A DNA stretch of 64,000 bases, taken from assembly GCA_023435305.1 (NCBI GenBank), contig JAEYRV010000003.1, positions 1 to 64,000 of the forward strand, read 5' to 3'. A model generated the notes under the pieces. The model was not told the origin of the DNA. It searched no databases and saw only the letters and a program-made list of their open reading frames with translations. Both the position numbers and the translations under genes were made by a program. The first letter of the stretch is position 1; the number at the start of each line of letters is the position of its first letter. Positions 42,778 through 50,926 of this stretch are shown here, piece after piece. The stretch is from Bacillota bacterium (GTDB taxonomy: Bacteria; Bacillota; Clostridia; Acetivibrionales; DTU013).

Positions 42778-44709
42778 ATGGGGTTAAATCTTGCGCAAAA
42801 AATCATTAAAGAGCATCTTATCAGCGGTGAAATGATAGCCGGAAATGAGATCTCCATCAGGATTGACCAGACACTGACACAGGATTCCACAGGGACGATG
42901 GCATATCTGCAATTTGAAGCCATTGGCATACCGAGAGTCAAAACAAGGAAGTCCGTTGCATATATTGACCACAACACCCTTCAGGCGGGGTTTGAGAATG
43001 CGGACGACCACAAATATATCCAGACCGTCACATCCAAACACGGTATATATTTCTCCAGACCCGGCAACGGTATCTGCCATCAGGTCCAGCTCGAGCGTTT
43101 CGGAGTACCGGGCATGACGCTGCTGGGTTCCGACAGCCATACACCCACAGGCGGCGGCATCGGCATGCTGGCAATCGGAGCAGGCGGACTTGACGTGGCA
43201 GTAGCAATGGGCGGCGGCCCTTATTATATGATGATGCCCAAGGTCTGCCGCGTCACGCTCAAAGGCAGCCTGAAACCATGGGTGTCTGCGAAGGATGTTA
43301 TTCTTGAGGTACTGCGGATCATGACAGTTAAGGGCGGCGTCGGCAAGGTCATAGAATATGCTGGTGAGGGCATAGCTTCATTGACGGTACCTGAGAGGGC
43401 AACAATCACTAACATGGGTGCTGAGCTTGGTGCTACCACGTCGATATTCCCGAGCGATGAAGTTACCAGGGCATTTCTGAAGGCCCAGGGCAGGGAGAAT
43501 GACTGGATCGGGCTGCTGCCTGATACCGATGCGGTTTATGATGAAGAAATAACGATAGATCTGGGAAGCCTTGAGCCTATGGCCGCAAAACCCCATAGCC
43601 CTGACAATGTCGAGAAAATAGTCGACATAGGGCAGATCAAGGTGGATCAGGTGGCTATAGGAAGCTGCACTAATTCATCCTACATGGATATGATAAAGGT
43701 GGCAAAGATATTAAAGGGCAAAACAGTCCATCCTGATGTGAGCCTTGTCATCGCACCCGGTTCCAAGCAGGTGCTGACGATGCTGGCAAAGGAAGGAGCG
43801 CTGGCGGACATGGTGGCCGCAGGTGCGAGGATACTCGAGTCGGCTTGCGGACCCTGTATAGGCATGGGGCAGGCACCATCCACTAACGCGATCTCACTGA
43901 GGACATTCAACAGGAATTTCGAAGGCAGAAGCGGAACCAAATCAGCTGGTGTTTATCTGGTAAGTCCGGAGACTGCTGCTGCAAGTGCGCTGACAGGTGT
44001 TCTGACAGATCCGCGTACGATTGGTGAGGCTCCGGCTGTAAGCATGCCTGAGAGCTTTTTCATCAATGACAATATGGTACTTGATCCTGCACCGGAAGGC
44101 AATGATGTCCAGGTCGTAAGAGGCCCCAATATCAAGCCGTTCCCGATAAACAAAGAAATGCCTTCGGAGATAGAAGGTACTGTTCTTATTAAGGTTGAGG
44201 ACAACATTACGACGGATCACATAATGCCGTCAAATGCAAAGCTTCTGCCTTACAGATCAAATATACCTTACCTTGCCGAATACTGCCTGACTCCCTGCGA
44301 TCCGGAATTTCCGAAGCGGGCGAAGGGAAACGGCGGCGGATTTATAATAGGCGGGTCGAATTATGGGCAGGGTTCAAGCCGCGAGCATGCTGCGCTGGCT
44401 CCACTGCAGCTGGGCGTAAAGGGCGTGCTGGCGAAATCCTTTGCCAGGATCCACATGGCAAATCTGATAAATTCGGGTATACTGCCTATGACGTTTGCTG
44501 ATGAAGCGGATTATGACAAGATAAACAACGGTGATGTACTTGTGCTGGAAAACGCAAGGGATCAGATAAAAGCCGGTAATGAACTGGTTCTCAGGAACAG
44601 GACAGCAAACACTGTGATAAAAGTCAAGACTGCATTGTCCGGCAGACAAATCGACATAATGCTTGCAGGCGGCCTGCTGAACTACACCAGGAATCAAAGC
44701 AGACAATAG
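42778..44709 (+). CDS. acnA: aconitate hydratase
   Basis: The 643-residue enzyme isomerises citrate to isocitrate through a [4Fe-4S] cluster. Cluster cysteines are in IGSCTNSSYMDM near residue 296 and ACGPCIGMGQAPST near 358. Other family blocks: LLGSDSHTPTGGGIGMLAIG, DNITTDHIMPSNAKLLPYRS and the C-terminal swivel GGSNYGQGSSREHAAL. It follows the Re-citrate synthase gene and precedes a GntR regulator, forming the start of an oxidative route to 2-oxoglutarate. No isocitrate dehydrogenase gene is in the window. Confidence 0.95.
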   Translation: MGLNLAQKIIKEHLISGEMIAGNEISIRIDQTLTQDSTGTMAYLQFEAIGIPRVKTRKSVAYIDHNTLQAGFENADDHKYIQTVTSKHGIYFSRPGNGICHQVQLERFGVPGMTLLGSDSHTPTGGGIGMLAIGAGGLDVAVAMGGGPYYMMMPKVCRVTLKGSLKPWVSAKDVILEVLRIMTVKGGVGKVIEYAGEGIASLTVPERATITNMGAELGATTSIFPSDEVTRAFLKAQGRENDWIGLLPDTDAVYDEEITIDLGSLEPMAAKPHSPDNVEKIVDIGQIKVDQVAIGSCTNSSYMDMIKVAKILKGKTVHPDVSLVIAPGSKQVLTMLAKEGALADMVAAGARILESACGPCIGMGQAPSTNAISLRTFNRNFEGRSGTKSAGVYLVSPETAAASALTGVLTDPRTIGEAPAVSMPESFFINDNMVLDPAPEGNDVQVVRGPNIKPFPINKEMPSEIEGTVLIKVEDNITTDHIMPSNAKLLPYRSNIPYLAEYCLTPCDPEFPKRAKGNGGGFIIGGSNYGQGSSREHAALAPLQLGVKGVLAKSFARIHMANLINSGILPMTFADEADYDKINNGDVLVLENARDQIKAGNELVLRNRTANTVIKVKTALSGRQIDIMLAGGLLNYTRNQSRQ

Positions 44710-44775
44710 TCAAGTCAGGAACTGAAGTTAGTATCAGTGCAGAAATGACCCAACAAAATTTAGGGAGTGAACAAA

Positions 44776-45450
44776 TTGAAGGAATCCGGAGATTCGAATC
44801 CGCATTTCAATTCATTACACAGCAGGGTCTACAACCAGATCAGAAACGATATATTAAACGGTGTTTATGAGCCGGGTGAAAGCCTCATAGAAACAAAACT
44901 GTCAGAAGAACTGGGGGTCAGCCGTACTCCGGTACGCGAGGCGCTCAGACAGTTGGAACTGGAAGGACTCGTGCAGTCGGTTCCCAACAAGGGGGTGACT
45001 GTAATGGGCGTATCTGAGCAGGATATACAGGATATATATACGATCAGGATGCTGATCGAGGGTCTTGCAGCAAGATGGGCTGCCGAAAAGATAACGCCTG
45101 GTGAACTGGAAGAGTTGAAGGAAGCTGTCGATTTAGAAGAGTTCTATACGAAAAAAAACGATTATGGTCACCTGCTTCAATTCGACACAAGGTTTCATGA
45201 CATAATTTTTAGAGCCAGCAAGAGCATGCCTCTGATGCATACGCTGAGTACCTTCCACCACTATGTGCAAAAGGCCAGGAAGCTGTCCATGAGCAGCCCC
45301 AGGAGGGCTGAGGAGGTACTGAAGGAGCATAAGGCAATTTTACAGGCTATCATCGATAAGGATGCAGAAAGAGCAGAGCAGTTGACGACTCAGCATGTAA
45401 AGAATGCCAGCAGCAACCTTCTTAATACGGAAATTAAAGACCAGAAATGA
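44776..45450 (+). CDS. GntR-family regulator, FadR/FCD type
   Basis: I prefer TTG 44776, eight bases after TTAGGGAG; a GTG at 44767 overlaps the site. The 224-residue protein has a winged helix-turn-helix (SRVYNQIRNDILNGVYEPGE, LSEELGVSRTPVREALRQLE) and a helical FCD ligand domain with YTIRMLIEGLAARWAAE, FDTRFHDIIFRAS and HKAILQAIIDKDAERAEQ, which includes the Asp/His metal-ligand positions. It is the last gene of the citrate synthase-aconitase cluster and probably regulates it through the ATTGTATACAAT palindrome at 41180, with citrate or a related acid as possible ligand. Confidence 0.9.
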   Translation: MKESGDSNPHFNSLHSRVYNQIRNDILNGVYEPGESLIETKLSEELGVSRTPVREALRQLELEGLVQSVPNKGVTVMGVSEQDIQDIYTIRMLIEGLAARWAAEKITPGELEELKEAVDLEEFYTKKNDYGHLLQFDTRFHDIIFRASKSMPLMHTLSTFHHYVQKARKLSMSSPRRAEEVLKEHKAILQAIIDKDAERAEQLTTQHVKNASSNLLNTEIKDQK

Positions 45451-45476
45451 ATGCTGTCATTAAGCGGCATATGGCT

Positions 45477-45524
45477 AGCCCCACCATTCCATGCAAGTGA
45501 CGGAAGGGTGGGGCTTACTTTATT
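45477..45524 (+). terminator. terminator after the GntR gene
   Basis: AGCCCCACCATTCC pairs with GGAAGGGTGGGGCT (one mismatch), followed by a T-containing tail TACTTTATT. Confidence 0.8.
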
Positions 45525-45530
45525 GAAATA

Positions 45531-45560
45531 AAAAAGCACCCTGTTTAACAGAGTGCTTTT
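45531..45560 (-). terminator. terminator of tRNA-Glu
   Basis: On the minus strand AAAGCACTCTGTT pairs with AACAGGGTGCTTT, followed by TTTTTATTTC. Confidence 0.85.
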
Positions 45561-45562
45561 CC

Positions 45563-45637
45563 TGGTGACCCATAGGGGACTCGAACCCCTGTTACCGCCG
45601 TGAGAGGGCGGTGTCTTAACCGCTTGACCAATGGGCC
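45563..45637 (-). tRNA. tRNA-Glu (CTC)
   Basis: Read on the minus strand: acceptor GGCCCAT with ATGGGTC, anticodon stem CCGCC/GGCGG around loop CTCTCAC (anticodon CTC), T-arm with GGTTCGAGTCC, discriminator A and encoded CCA. An ORF on the minus strand that spans it is spurious. Confidence 0.97.
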
Positions 45638-45658
45638 ATGATTTCAATCGCAAGAGTT

Positions 45659-45687
45659 ATTATAACATGGTATTGTGTCGTTTACAA
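45659..45687 (-). promoter_or_regulatory. promoter of tRNA-Glu
   Basis: On the minus strand TTGTAA (45687-45682), 17-base spacer, TATAAT (45664-45659), 21 bases before the mature tRNA. The rest of the gap to 45916 shows only an AT-rich leader with a TATAAT at 45869-45874 that may serve the rightward gene. Confidence 0.8.
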
Positions 45688-45915
45688 TAGCAAAATTGCA
45701 TTTTGCATGTATTGTATGCAGGGGGCGGTTTTCAACAGTTTTCAGATGCTGCACTGCACTCAGGCCGGTCTGGCATAGATTACCGGCATAATTTTTCAAA
45801 TCTCATATACAATCTTCTATATCTGAATAACAGTTATCCAATGGTTTTTGTATAAATGTATGGTATCATATAATATGTGGACTCAATAATATTTGTCAAG
45901 AAGGATCAAACAATA

Positions 45916-47178
45916 ATGAAAGATTATTTTGAGGTGCTGAACGTCGAGGACAGCGCCGGAGAGCAGACAATAAAGAGGGCATATAAGGCAATGCTTGAGA
46001 AGTACCCCGCCGATCAGTATCCGGAGGAGAACAGAGAAATAGAGGAGGCCTTCAAAGCGCTCTGTGATAAGGCGATAAAAAGCGCATGTATCGAGTTCCA
46101 TCGCATGGAAGCGGCTTCAAAGAAGGCATATGGGGATGCTCATGAGGCTATTGAAGCGGGAAATTACAGCATAGCGGCAAAGATATTGGAAAAAGTTTAT
46201 AAAAATGAGAAGTATTCGACCCATCTCAATTACTTGCTCGGGATAGCATACATGAATCTTAATAAGCCTGTAAAGGCAATTAAAATACTGGAACCTGTAA
46301 GATACAAGTACCCTTACGATATGGACCTGGCGCTGTTGTTCATTAAAGCCTGTCTTGGAGCAAAGAAGTATAACAAAGCCATCTTCCTTGCTGAAGATTA
46401 TTATGATCATGTAAAAAACGACTTTATGCTGGTACACCTTTTAAATGAAGGTTACATGCTGACGGAGGCGTATTCTGATGCAGTGATATTGCTGACTGAG
46501 GCCATAAAGAATCCTGCATTTAGCGAAAAACGTTACAATATGTGTGTTAAGCTCTCTTATGCAATGTTTATGGGGAGAAAGTACAAAGAAAGCCTTGATA
46601 TAATGGATAAGCTTGTCAAGTTTCCTGTGGAACTGAGTGAGATAAATGAATCTTTGGAATTATTCATTCACATGCTTGATTTCTATATTAGCGGACAGAA
46701 ATTTTCTGAGGCAGACCGCTGTGCCGGAGCTTTACTTAAGCTTTGCCCGGGCCGGGAGGATATTGCCGGCATCAAGGAAGGTATTGAGAATATATTAAAG
46801 CTTGAGCCTGAGCTGATTAATTTTGAAAAAGATGAGTTCATACCGGAGTTGCTGAAGATTTATACTACAAATGGCACTTTTCCAGGAGATTCAGTCGATA
46901 TACCTGTGGAGCAGAAGAAGGCATATACAGTGCTGCTGGAATACCAGATATTAAATGATTACAGCAACTGCCTGATGTCATTGAGATACATGAAGAATAA
47001 TTATCCGTCATTATACGAGCTTAAAGCGGACTTTTTCGACGGCCTGCAGGATACAAAGGAAAGAAAGAAGCTGTATAACAAGAATAAGGCCTTATTCTAT
47101 CAATACCAGGGAGTTATCGAAGACATGATGAATGAATGGGATGAGGAAGACGGCGGCGACGAAGACGAAGACGAGTAG
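45916..47178 (+). CDS. J-domain-like and TPR protein (420 aa)
   Basis: ATG 45916 follows AAGAAGGATC; an earlier in-frame ATG at 45877 has no site. The first 70 residues look like a DnaJ domain (DYFEVLNVEDSAGEQTIKRAYKAM, then EEAFKALCD), but the catalytic His-Pro-Asp loop is replaced by KYPADQYPEE, so stimulation of Hsp70 ATPase is doubtful. Residues 80-330 contain tetratricopeptide-like helical repeats (LNYLLGIAYMNLNKPVKAIKILEPV). The C-terminus is a run of acidic residues (DEEDGGDEDEDE). A scaffold or adaptor role is likely; the partners are unknown. Confidence 0.75.
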   Translation: MKDYFEVLNVEDSAGEQTIKRAYKAMLEKYPADQYPEENREIEEAFKALCDKAIKSACIEFHRMEAASKKAYGDAHEAIEAGNYSIAAKILEKVYKNEKYSTHLNYLLGIAYMNLNKPVKAIKILEPVRYKYPYDMDLALLFIKACLGAKKYNKAIFLAEDYYDHVKNDFMLVHLLNEGYMLTEAYSDAVILLTEAIKNPAFSEKRYNMCVKLSYAMFMGRKYKESLDIMDKLVKFPVELSEINESLELFIHMLDFYISGQKFSEADRCAGALLKLCPGREDIAGIKEGIENILKLEPELINFEKDEFIPELLKIYTTNGTFPGDSVDIPVEQKKAYTVLLEYQILNDYSNCLMSLRYMKNNYPSLYELKADFFDGLQDTKERKKLYNKNKALFYQYQGVIEDMMNEWDEEDGGDEDEDE

Positions 47179-47338
47179 ATGGTGTGTCGAAATGCAGAAA
47201 TTATGCAGAAAATATGTAGAGATTATGTAGAGGAGCGGGTAACTGGTGCTTAAAAGTATAGGAAGTATGTACAGGTGCCAGGTGGGAAAATGTGTATCAG
47301 GTATCAGAATGTCACTTTATAGATTTTAGGAGTATAAA

Positions 47339-48739
47339 ATGAAGCTTCCGGAAGCATTTAAGGAAAAAATGCTCAAGTTGTTGGGAAATATTGAGTATGA
47401 TGAGCTGATGACTGCATTGAATGGACAGCGTCAGTATGGATTGCGTGCAAATACACTCAAGGTGGGTTTGGTGGAATTTACAGAAATGTCTCCCTTCAGG
47501 CTGGAGCCAGTGCCATGGACAAATGACGGCTTTTACATATCGGGAGATGATGCTCCCGGGCGGCACCCGTACTACCATGCTGGTTTGTATTATATACAGG
47601 AACCTAGTGCAATGCTGCCAGGAAAAGTGCTGGAAGCTGAGCCGGGCGACAAGGTCCTTGACATATGCGCCGCGCCGGGCGGTAAGTCTGTGCAGGTCGC
47701 TGCCACCATGAAAGGCAGTGGTTTACTTGTATCAAATGATATTAATGCGGAACGTGTTAAGGCGCTTGTAAAGAATATTGAGCTTTGCGGTATCAGGAAT
47801 GCTGTTGTTCTGAATGAATCACCTGAGAAGCTGTCTGGGAGCTTTGAGGGCTATTTCGACAAGATCCTCATAGACGCACCTTGCTCGGGGGAAGGTATGT
47901 TCAGAAAGGATGAAACAGCGGCAAGAAGCTGGGAAAGCTTTAAGTGTGAGCGCTGTACTCAGCTGCAGGAGCCGATCCTGCATTATGCCGACCGAATGCT
48001 GAAGCCTGGAGGCACCCTTGTTTATTCGACATGCACATTTTCACCTGAAGAAGATGAGCAGATGATAGCAGGATTTATGAGGAAGTACTCTGGATATGAG
48101 CTGGCTGAGATACCTAAGGTTGCCGGTATAGAGGGAGGAAGGCCGCAGTGGGCTGCTGATAATGAGGCATCCGAATACAATGAGTTATCGCAAACAGCCA
48201 GACTATGGCCTCACAGACTCAGAGGAGAGGGACACTTTGTAGCCAAGCTTGTGAAGAGCAAGGGAGGCAGTCTGCCGGACATGGGTCATGTTTCGAGAAC
48301 TGCGTGTGAAGAAATTGTCACATATGAGAAATTGCCCGCAGCATTTGACGAATTTATAAATGCAAGTATGACATATTTCCCTGAAGGCGTTTTTATGTTA
48401 AGGGGAAATAATCTGTATCATCTGCCGGAACCGCCTCCGCTCCTTGCAGGTCTTAAGGTGGCAAAATTCGGCTGGTTTCTTGGCTCTTATGAGGGAAACA
48501 GGTTTGAGCCATCTCACTCGCTTGTGACAGCACTCGACAAGAAAGCATTTAAACGATCAATTGATCTGAGGGCAGATTCAAGAGAGGTCAACAGTTATTT
48601 GAAGGGTGAGACACTTATGCTGGATGGCGAAAAAGGGCTTACTGCGGTATGTGTTGATGGAAAGACTCTGGGATGGGCAAAGCAAACCGGTGATATGCTA
48701 AAGAATATGTACCCGAAAGGCTGGAGGAGGCTAAGCTAG
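47339..48739 (+). CDS. RsmF/NOL1-type rRNA cytosine-C5 methyltransferase
   Basis: A 466-residue enzyme of the NOL1/NOP2/Sun family. The SAM site is LDICAAPGGKSVQVAATM near residue 108; the catalytic cysteines are in DAPCSGEGMFRKDE near 180 and YSTCTFSPEEDEQMI near 230. The C-terminal 150 residues match the RsmF-type extra domain (GNNLYHLPEPPPLLAGLKVAKFG). It methylates C5 of a 16S rRNA cytosine. A TTTTAGGAG site precedes the ATG. The 160-base gap before it has only weak TATGCAGAAA repeats. Confidence 0.92.
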   Translation: MKLPEAFKEKMLKLLGNIEYDELMTALNGQRQYGLRANTLKVGLVEFTEMSPFRLEPVPWTNDGFYISGDDAPGRHPYYHAGLYYIQEPSAMLPGKVLEAEPGDKVLDICAAPGGKSVQVAATMKGSGLLVSNDINAERVKALVKNIELCGIRNAVVLNESPEKLSGSFEGYFDKILIDAPCSGEGMFRKDETAARSWESFKCERCTQLQEPILHYADRMLKPGGTLVYSTCTFSPEEDEQMIAGFMRKYSGYELAEIPKVAGIEGGRPQWAADNEASEYNELSQTARLWPHRLRGEGHFVAKLVKSKGGSLPDMGHVSRTACEEIVTYEKLPAAFDEFINASMTYFPEGVFMLRGNNLYHLPEPPPLLAGLKVAKFGWFLGSYEGNRFEPSHSLVTALDKKAFKRSIDLRADSREVNSYLKGETLMLDGEKGLTAVCVDGKTLGWAKQTGDMLKNMYPKGWRRLS

Positions 48740-48787
48740 TTAGCTGCTATTCCGGTTCATCATAGACGGGAACCGTACCTGAGTACG

Positions 48788-48832
48788 AAAGTTGAGAAGC
48801 GTCCCCAAATGCGAAATGTGAGAAGCGTCCCC
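48788..48832 (-). repeat. REP-like motifs (two, minus orientation)
   Basis: AAAGTTGAGAAGCGTCCCC at 48788-48806 and AATGTGAGAAGCGTCCCC ending at 48832, reverse complements of GGGGACGCTTCTCAACTTT. They are the first members of a family found only from here to 62.6 kb. They lie in the gap between the rRNA methyltransferase and pseudouridine synthase genes. Confidence 0.9.
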
Positions 48833-48873
48833 GCAAAATGTCCGTGTAATTAGACATATTCTAGGGAGGTAGT

Positions 48874-49593
48874 ATGAAAAGTACCCAGCGATTGGACAAG
48901 GTGTTGTCCAATTTTGGATTTGGAAGCAGGAATGACATAAAAAGGCTTGTGAAGAATGGTCTGGTGGTAGTCGATGGTACAGCTGTCCGTGATGCGTCTA
49001 TACATGTCGATCCTGAAAACAGCATTATTACGGTTGCTGGAAAGAAACTCAATTACAGAAAGTTCATATATATAATGATGAATAAGCCCGCCGGCATTAT
49101 ATCAGCGACATTTGATGCCAAGCTGAAAACGGCGATAGACATACTGCCGGAGGAATTTTCCTGCTTTGATCTGTTCCCTGCCGGAAGACTTGACATTGAC
49201 ACCGAAGGAATGCTGTTACTGACTAATGACGGTCAGCTTGCTCATGACATTTTGTCTCCTAAAAAGCACGTCGATAAGCGATATTATGCCTTGATCGATG
49301 GGCAGGTTACAGATGAGGATGTAGGAAAGTTTGCGGACGGTGTTGTGATTGATGATGGTTATAAGACTATGCCGTCAGAGCTGTTTATTATCAGGTCGGG
49401 AATTCGCTCCGAGATAGAGTTGGTTCTTCATGAGGGGAAATTCCATCAGGTGAAAAGAATGTTTGAAGCAGCGGGTAAAAAAGTAGTCTATCTTAAGAGG
49501 ATTCAGATGGGCGGACTTAAGCTCGACGAATCACTCAAACCTGGAGAGTGCAGGGAGCTGACTGCTGAAGAAGTTAAGCTGCTCCAAACTTAA
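48874..49593 (+). CDS. 16S rRNA pseudouridine synthase, RsuA family
   Basis: The 239-residue protein has an N-terminal S4 RNA-binding domain (RLDKVLSNFGFGSRNDIKRLVKNG split over residues 5-28) and the RsuA catalytic core: IYIMMNKPAGIISA, the catalytic Asp in FPAGRLDIDTEGMLLLTNDG near residue 106, KRYYALIDGQV and EGKFHQVKRMFEAAGK. It isomerises a uridine in 16S rRNA (U516 in E. coli terms). GGGAGGTAGT precedes the ATG. Confidence 0.94.
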   Translation: MKSTQRLDKVLSNFGFGSRNDIKRLVKNGLVVVDGTAVRDASIHVDPENSIITVAGKKLNYRKFIYIMMNKPAGIISATFDAKLKTAIDILPEEFSCFDLFPAGRLDIDTEGMLLLTNDGQLAHDILSPKKHVDKRYYALIDGQVTDEDVGKFADGVVIDDGYKTMPSELFIIRSGIRSEIELVLHEGKFHQVKRMFEAAGKKVVYLKRIQMGGLKLDESLKPGECRELTAEEVKLLQT

Positions 49594-49657
49594 GCTACAC
49601 GGTTGATCATCCTAAATCGATGTGTGATAATCCCCAAATAAAAAAAGTAAGAATTGT

Positions 49658-49864
49658 CTCCATTCATTCTTCTAATGAAAAAAAGTTCAGAACCGTCCCC
49701 AAGCAATCTTCTAATGTAAAAAGTTGAGAAGCGTCCCCAAGCAATCTTCTAATGTAAAGAGTTGAGAAGCGTCCCCAACAAAGAAACGTCACTGAAAACG
49801 AAAAGTTGAGAAGCGTCCCCAATCACGAAATATCATCGAATGCTAAAAGTTGAGAAGCGTCCCC
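49658..49864 (-). repeat. REP-like cluster with a tandem 38-bp unit
   Basis: At least five copies of AAAGTTGAGAAGCGTCCCC or a variant end at 49700, 49738, 49776, 49820 and 49864. The 38-bp unit beginning AAGCAATCTTCTAATGTAAA is duplicated at 49701 and 49739. The last copy ends one base before the minus-strand stop codon of the peptidase gene at 49866. Confidence 0.92.
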
Positions 49865-49865
49865 A

Positions 49866-50798
49866 TCATGGTTCGATGCGGGCGAGGGCGAATTGTATTA
49901 TGTCGTCGCCGGTGTATTCTATATCCGGGTCGATACCGTCGCCCTGGATGTTGATGCCGGCCGGAGTCATCCATTCGAGGGTGGTGGCCTTTACGGCGTA
50001 CCCGCGCCGAAGAGGCATCGTGAACTGGCCGATGCCCTTGCCGAAGGTTTCCGAACCGATAAGCTCAACATTGTGGAGGTTGTCATCAAGCGCAGCTATC
50101 ATGTTTTCTGATGCGCTGGCTGAATTATTGTTCTGGAGTATGATGATTTTGTTATATTTCAGCGGCTGGTCCCTGTTAGAACGGAAAACGTGATCAAACC
50201 AACGGTAGCGGTCTGTTGCGACCACTGATTTCTTTGGAAGGAACATGCTTGATATATTGACCATGACGCTGATATCGCCGCCTCTGTTGTCCTGCAGGTC
50301 GATTATGATATTTGGCCTGCTGCCAAGTGTTTCAAGGTTTTCTTCCATAAATTTCTCTGTATATTTTGTAAAGTTTGTGAGCCTCAAATAGACAGTCTTG
50401 TCGGTCAGCACTTTGACCTCAGATAGAGCAGCCTCGTCCTTGTCATATTTGAGCGATTCCTGTAGTCCCTTGGGAGTGTACAGATAAGTATATCTGTCGC
50501 CTTTTTGTGCTCGTATTCGCTGAGTAACGACCGCTATGACCATGTTGTCAAAATCTTTTAAATATCGGCCCTTAGTTTCTGTGTCCAGGTATTCCTTATA
50601 AATATCATCCAATGTCTCTGTATAGATATAGCTGCTGGTCAAGAAATACTTGAATGCCAGAAAGTCATAGTTGAAATACAGGAACAGAGCAGTAATGACA
50701 ACAAAAGCTGCCAAAATACCAAGCACAGTACGAAATTTCTTCTTGTAGCTTTTTAGCAAATCCTCAGTGGTCAATAGCTTTTTTTCACGTTTCTTCAT
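49866..50798 (-). CDS. S41 family peptidase (C-terminal processing protease-like)
   Basis: The 310-residue protein has a basic N-terminus and one membrane helix (VLGILAAFVVITALFLYF, residues 30-48), so the rest is outside. The S41/ClpP-crotonase-type catalytic part contains NIIIDLQDNRGGDISVMVN near residues 163-180, IIILQNNNSASASENMIAAL near 218-237 with the likely nucleophile Ser, and GSETFGKGIGQFT, where Lys would be the general base. No PDZ domain is seen, unlike typical CtpA. AGGAAG precedes the ATG. Its stop codon abuts a REP-like motif. Confidence 0.88.
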   Translation of the reverse strand: MKKREKKLLTTEDLLKSYKKKFRTVLGILAAFVVITALFLYFNYDFLAFKYFLTSSYIYTETLDDIYKEYLDTETKGRYLKDFDNMVIAVVTQRIRAQKGDRYTYLYTPKGLQESLKYDKDEAALSEVKVLTDKTVYLRLTNFTKYTEKFMEENLETLGSRPNIIIDLQDNRGGDISVMVNISSMFLPKKSVVATDRYRWFDHVFRSNRDQPLKYNKIIILQNNNSASASENMIAALDDNLHNVELIGSETFGKGIGQFTMPLRRGYAVKATTLEWMTPAGINIQGDGIDPDIEYTGDDIIQFALARIEP

Positions 50799-50926
50799 TA
50801 AAAATAGTCTTCCTGTGGTTAATAATTCAAATAATTCGTCATTATTACTTTTTCATCCGCGTCAAGTCCAATGGCTTCGAATGTCAGGATCGTACCAGGA
50901 TCGTTCCAGCAGCCACTGGCATCGGT

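Noticed and set aside
45390..45653. Minus-strand open frame across the tRNA-Glu gene
   Set aside because: It spans a tRNA and a terminator and ends inside the GntR gene; no coding features.
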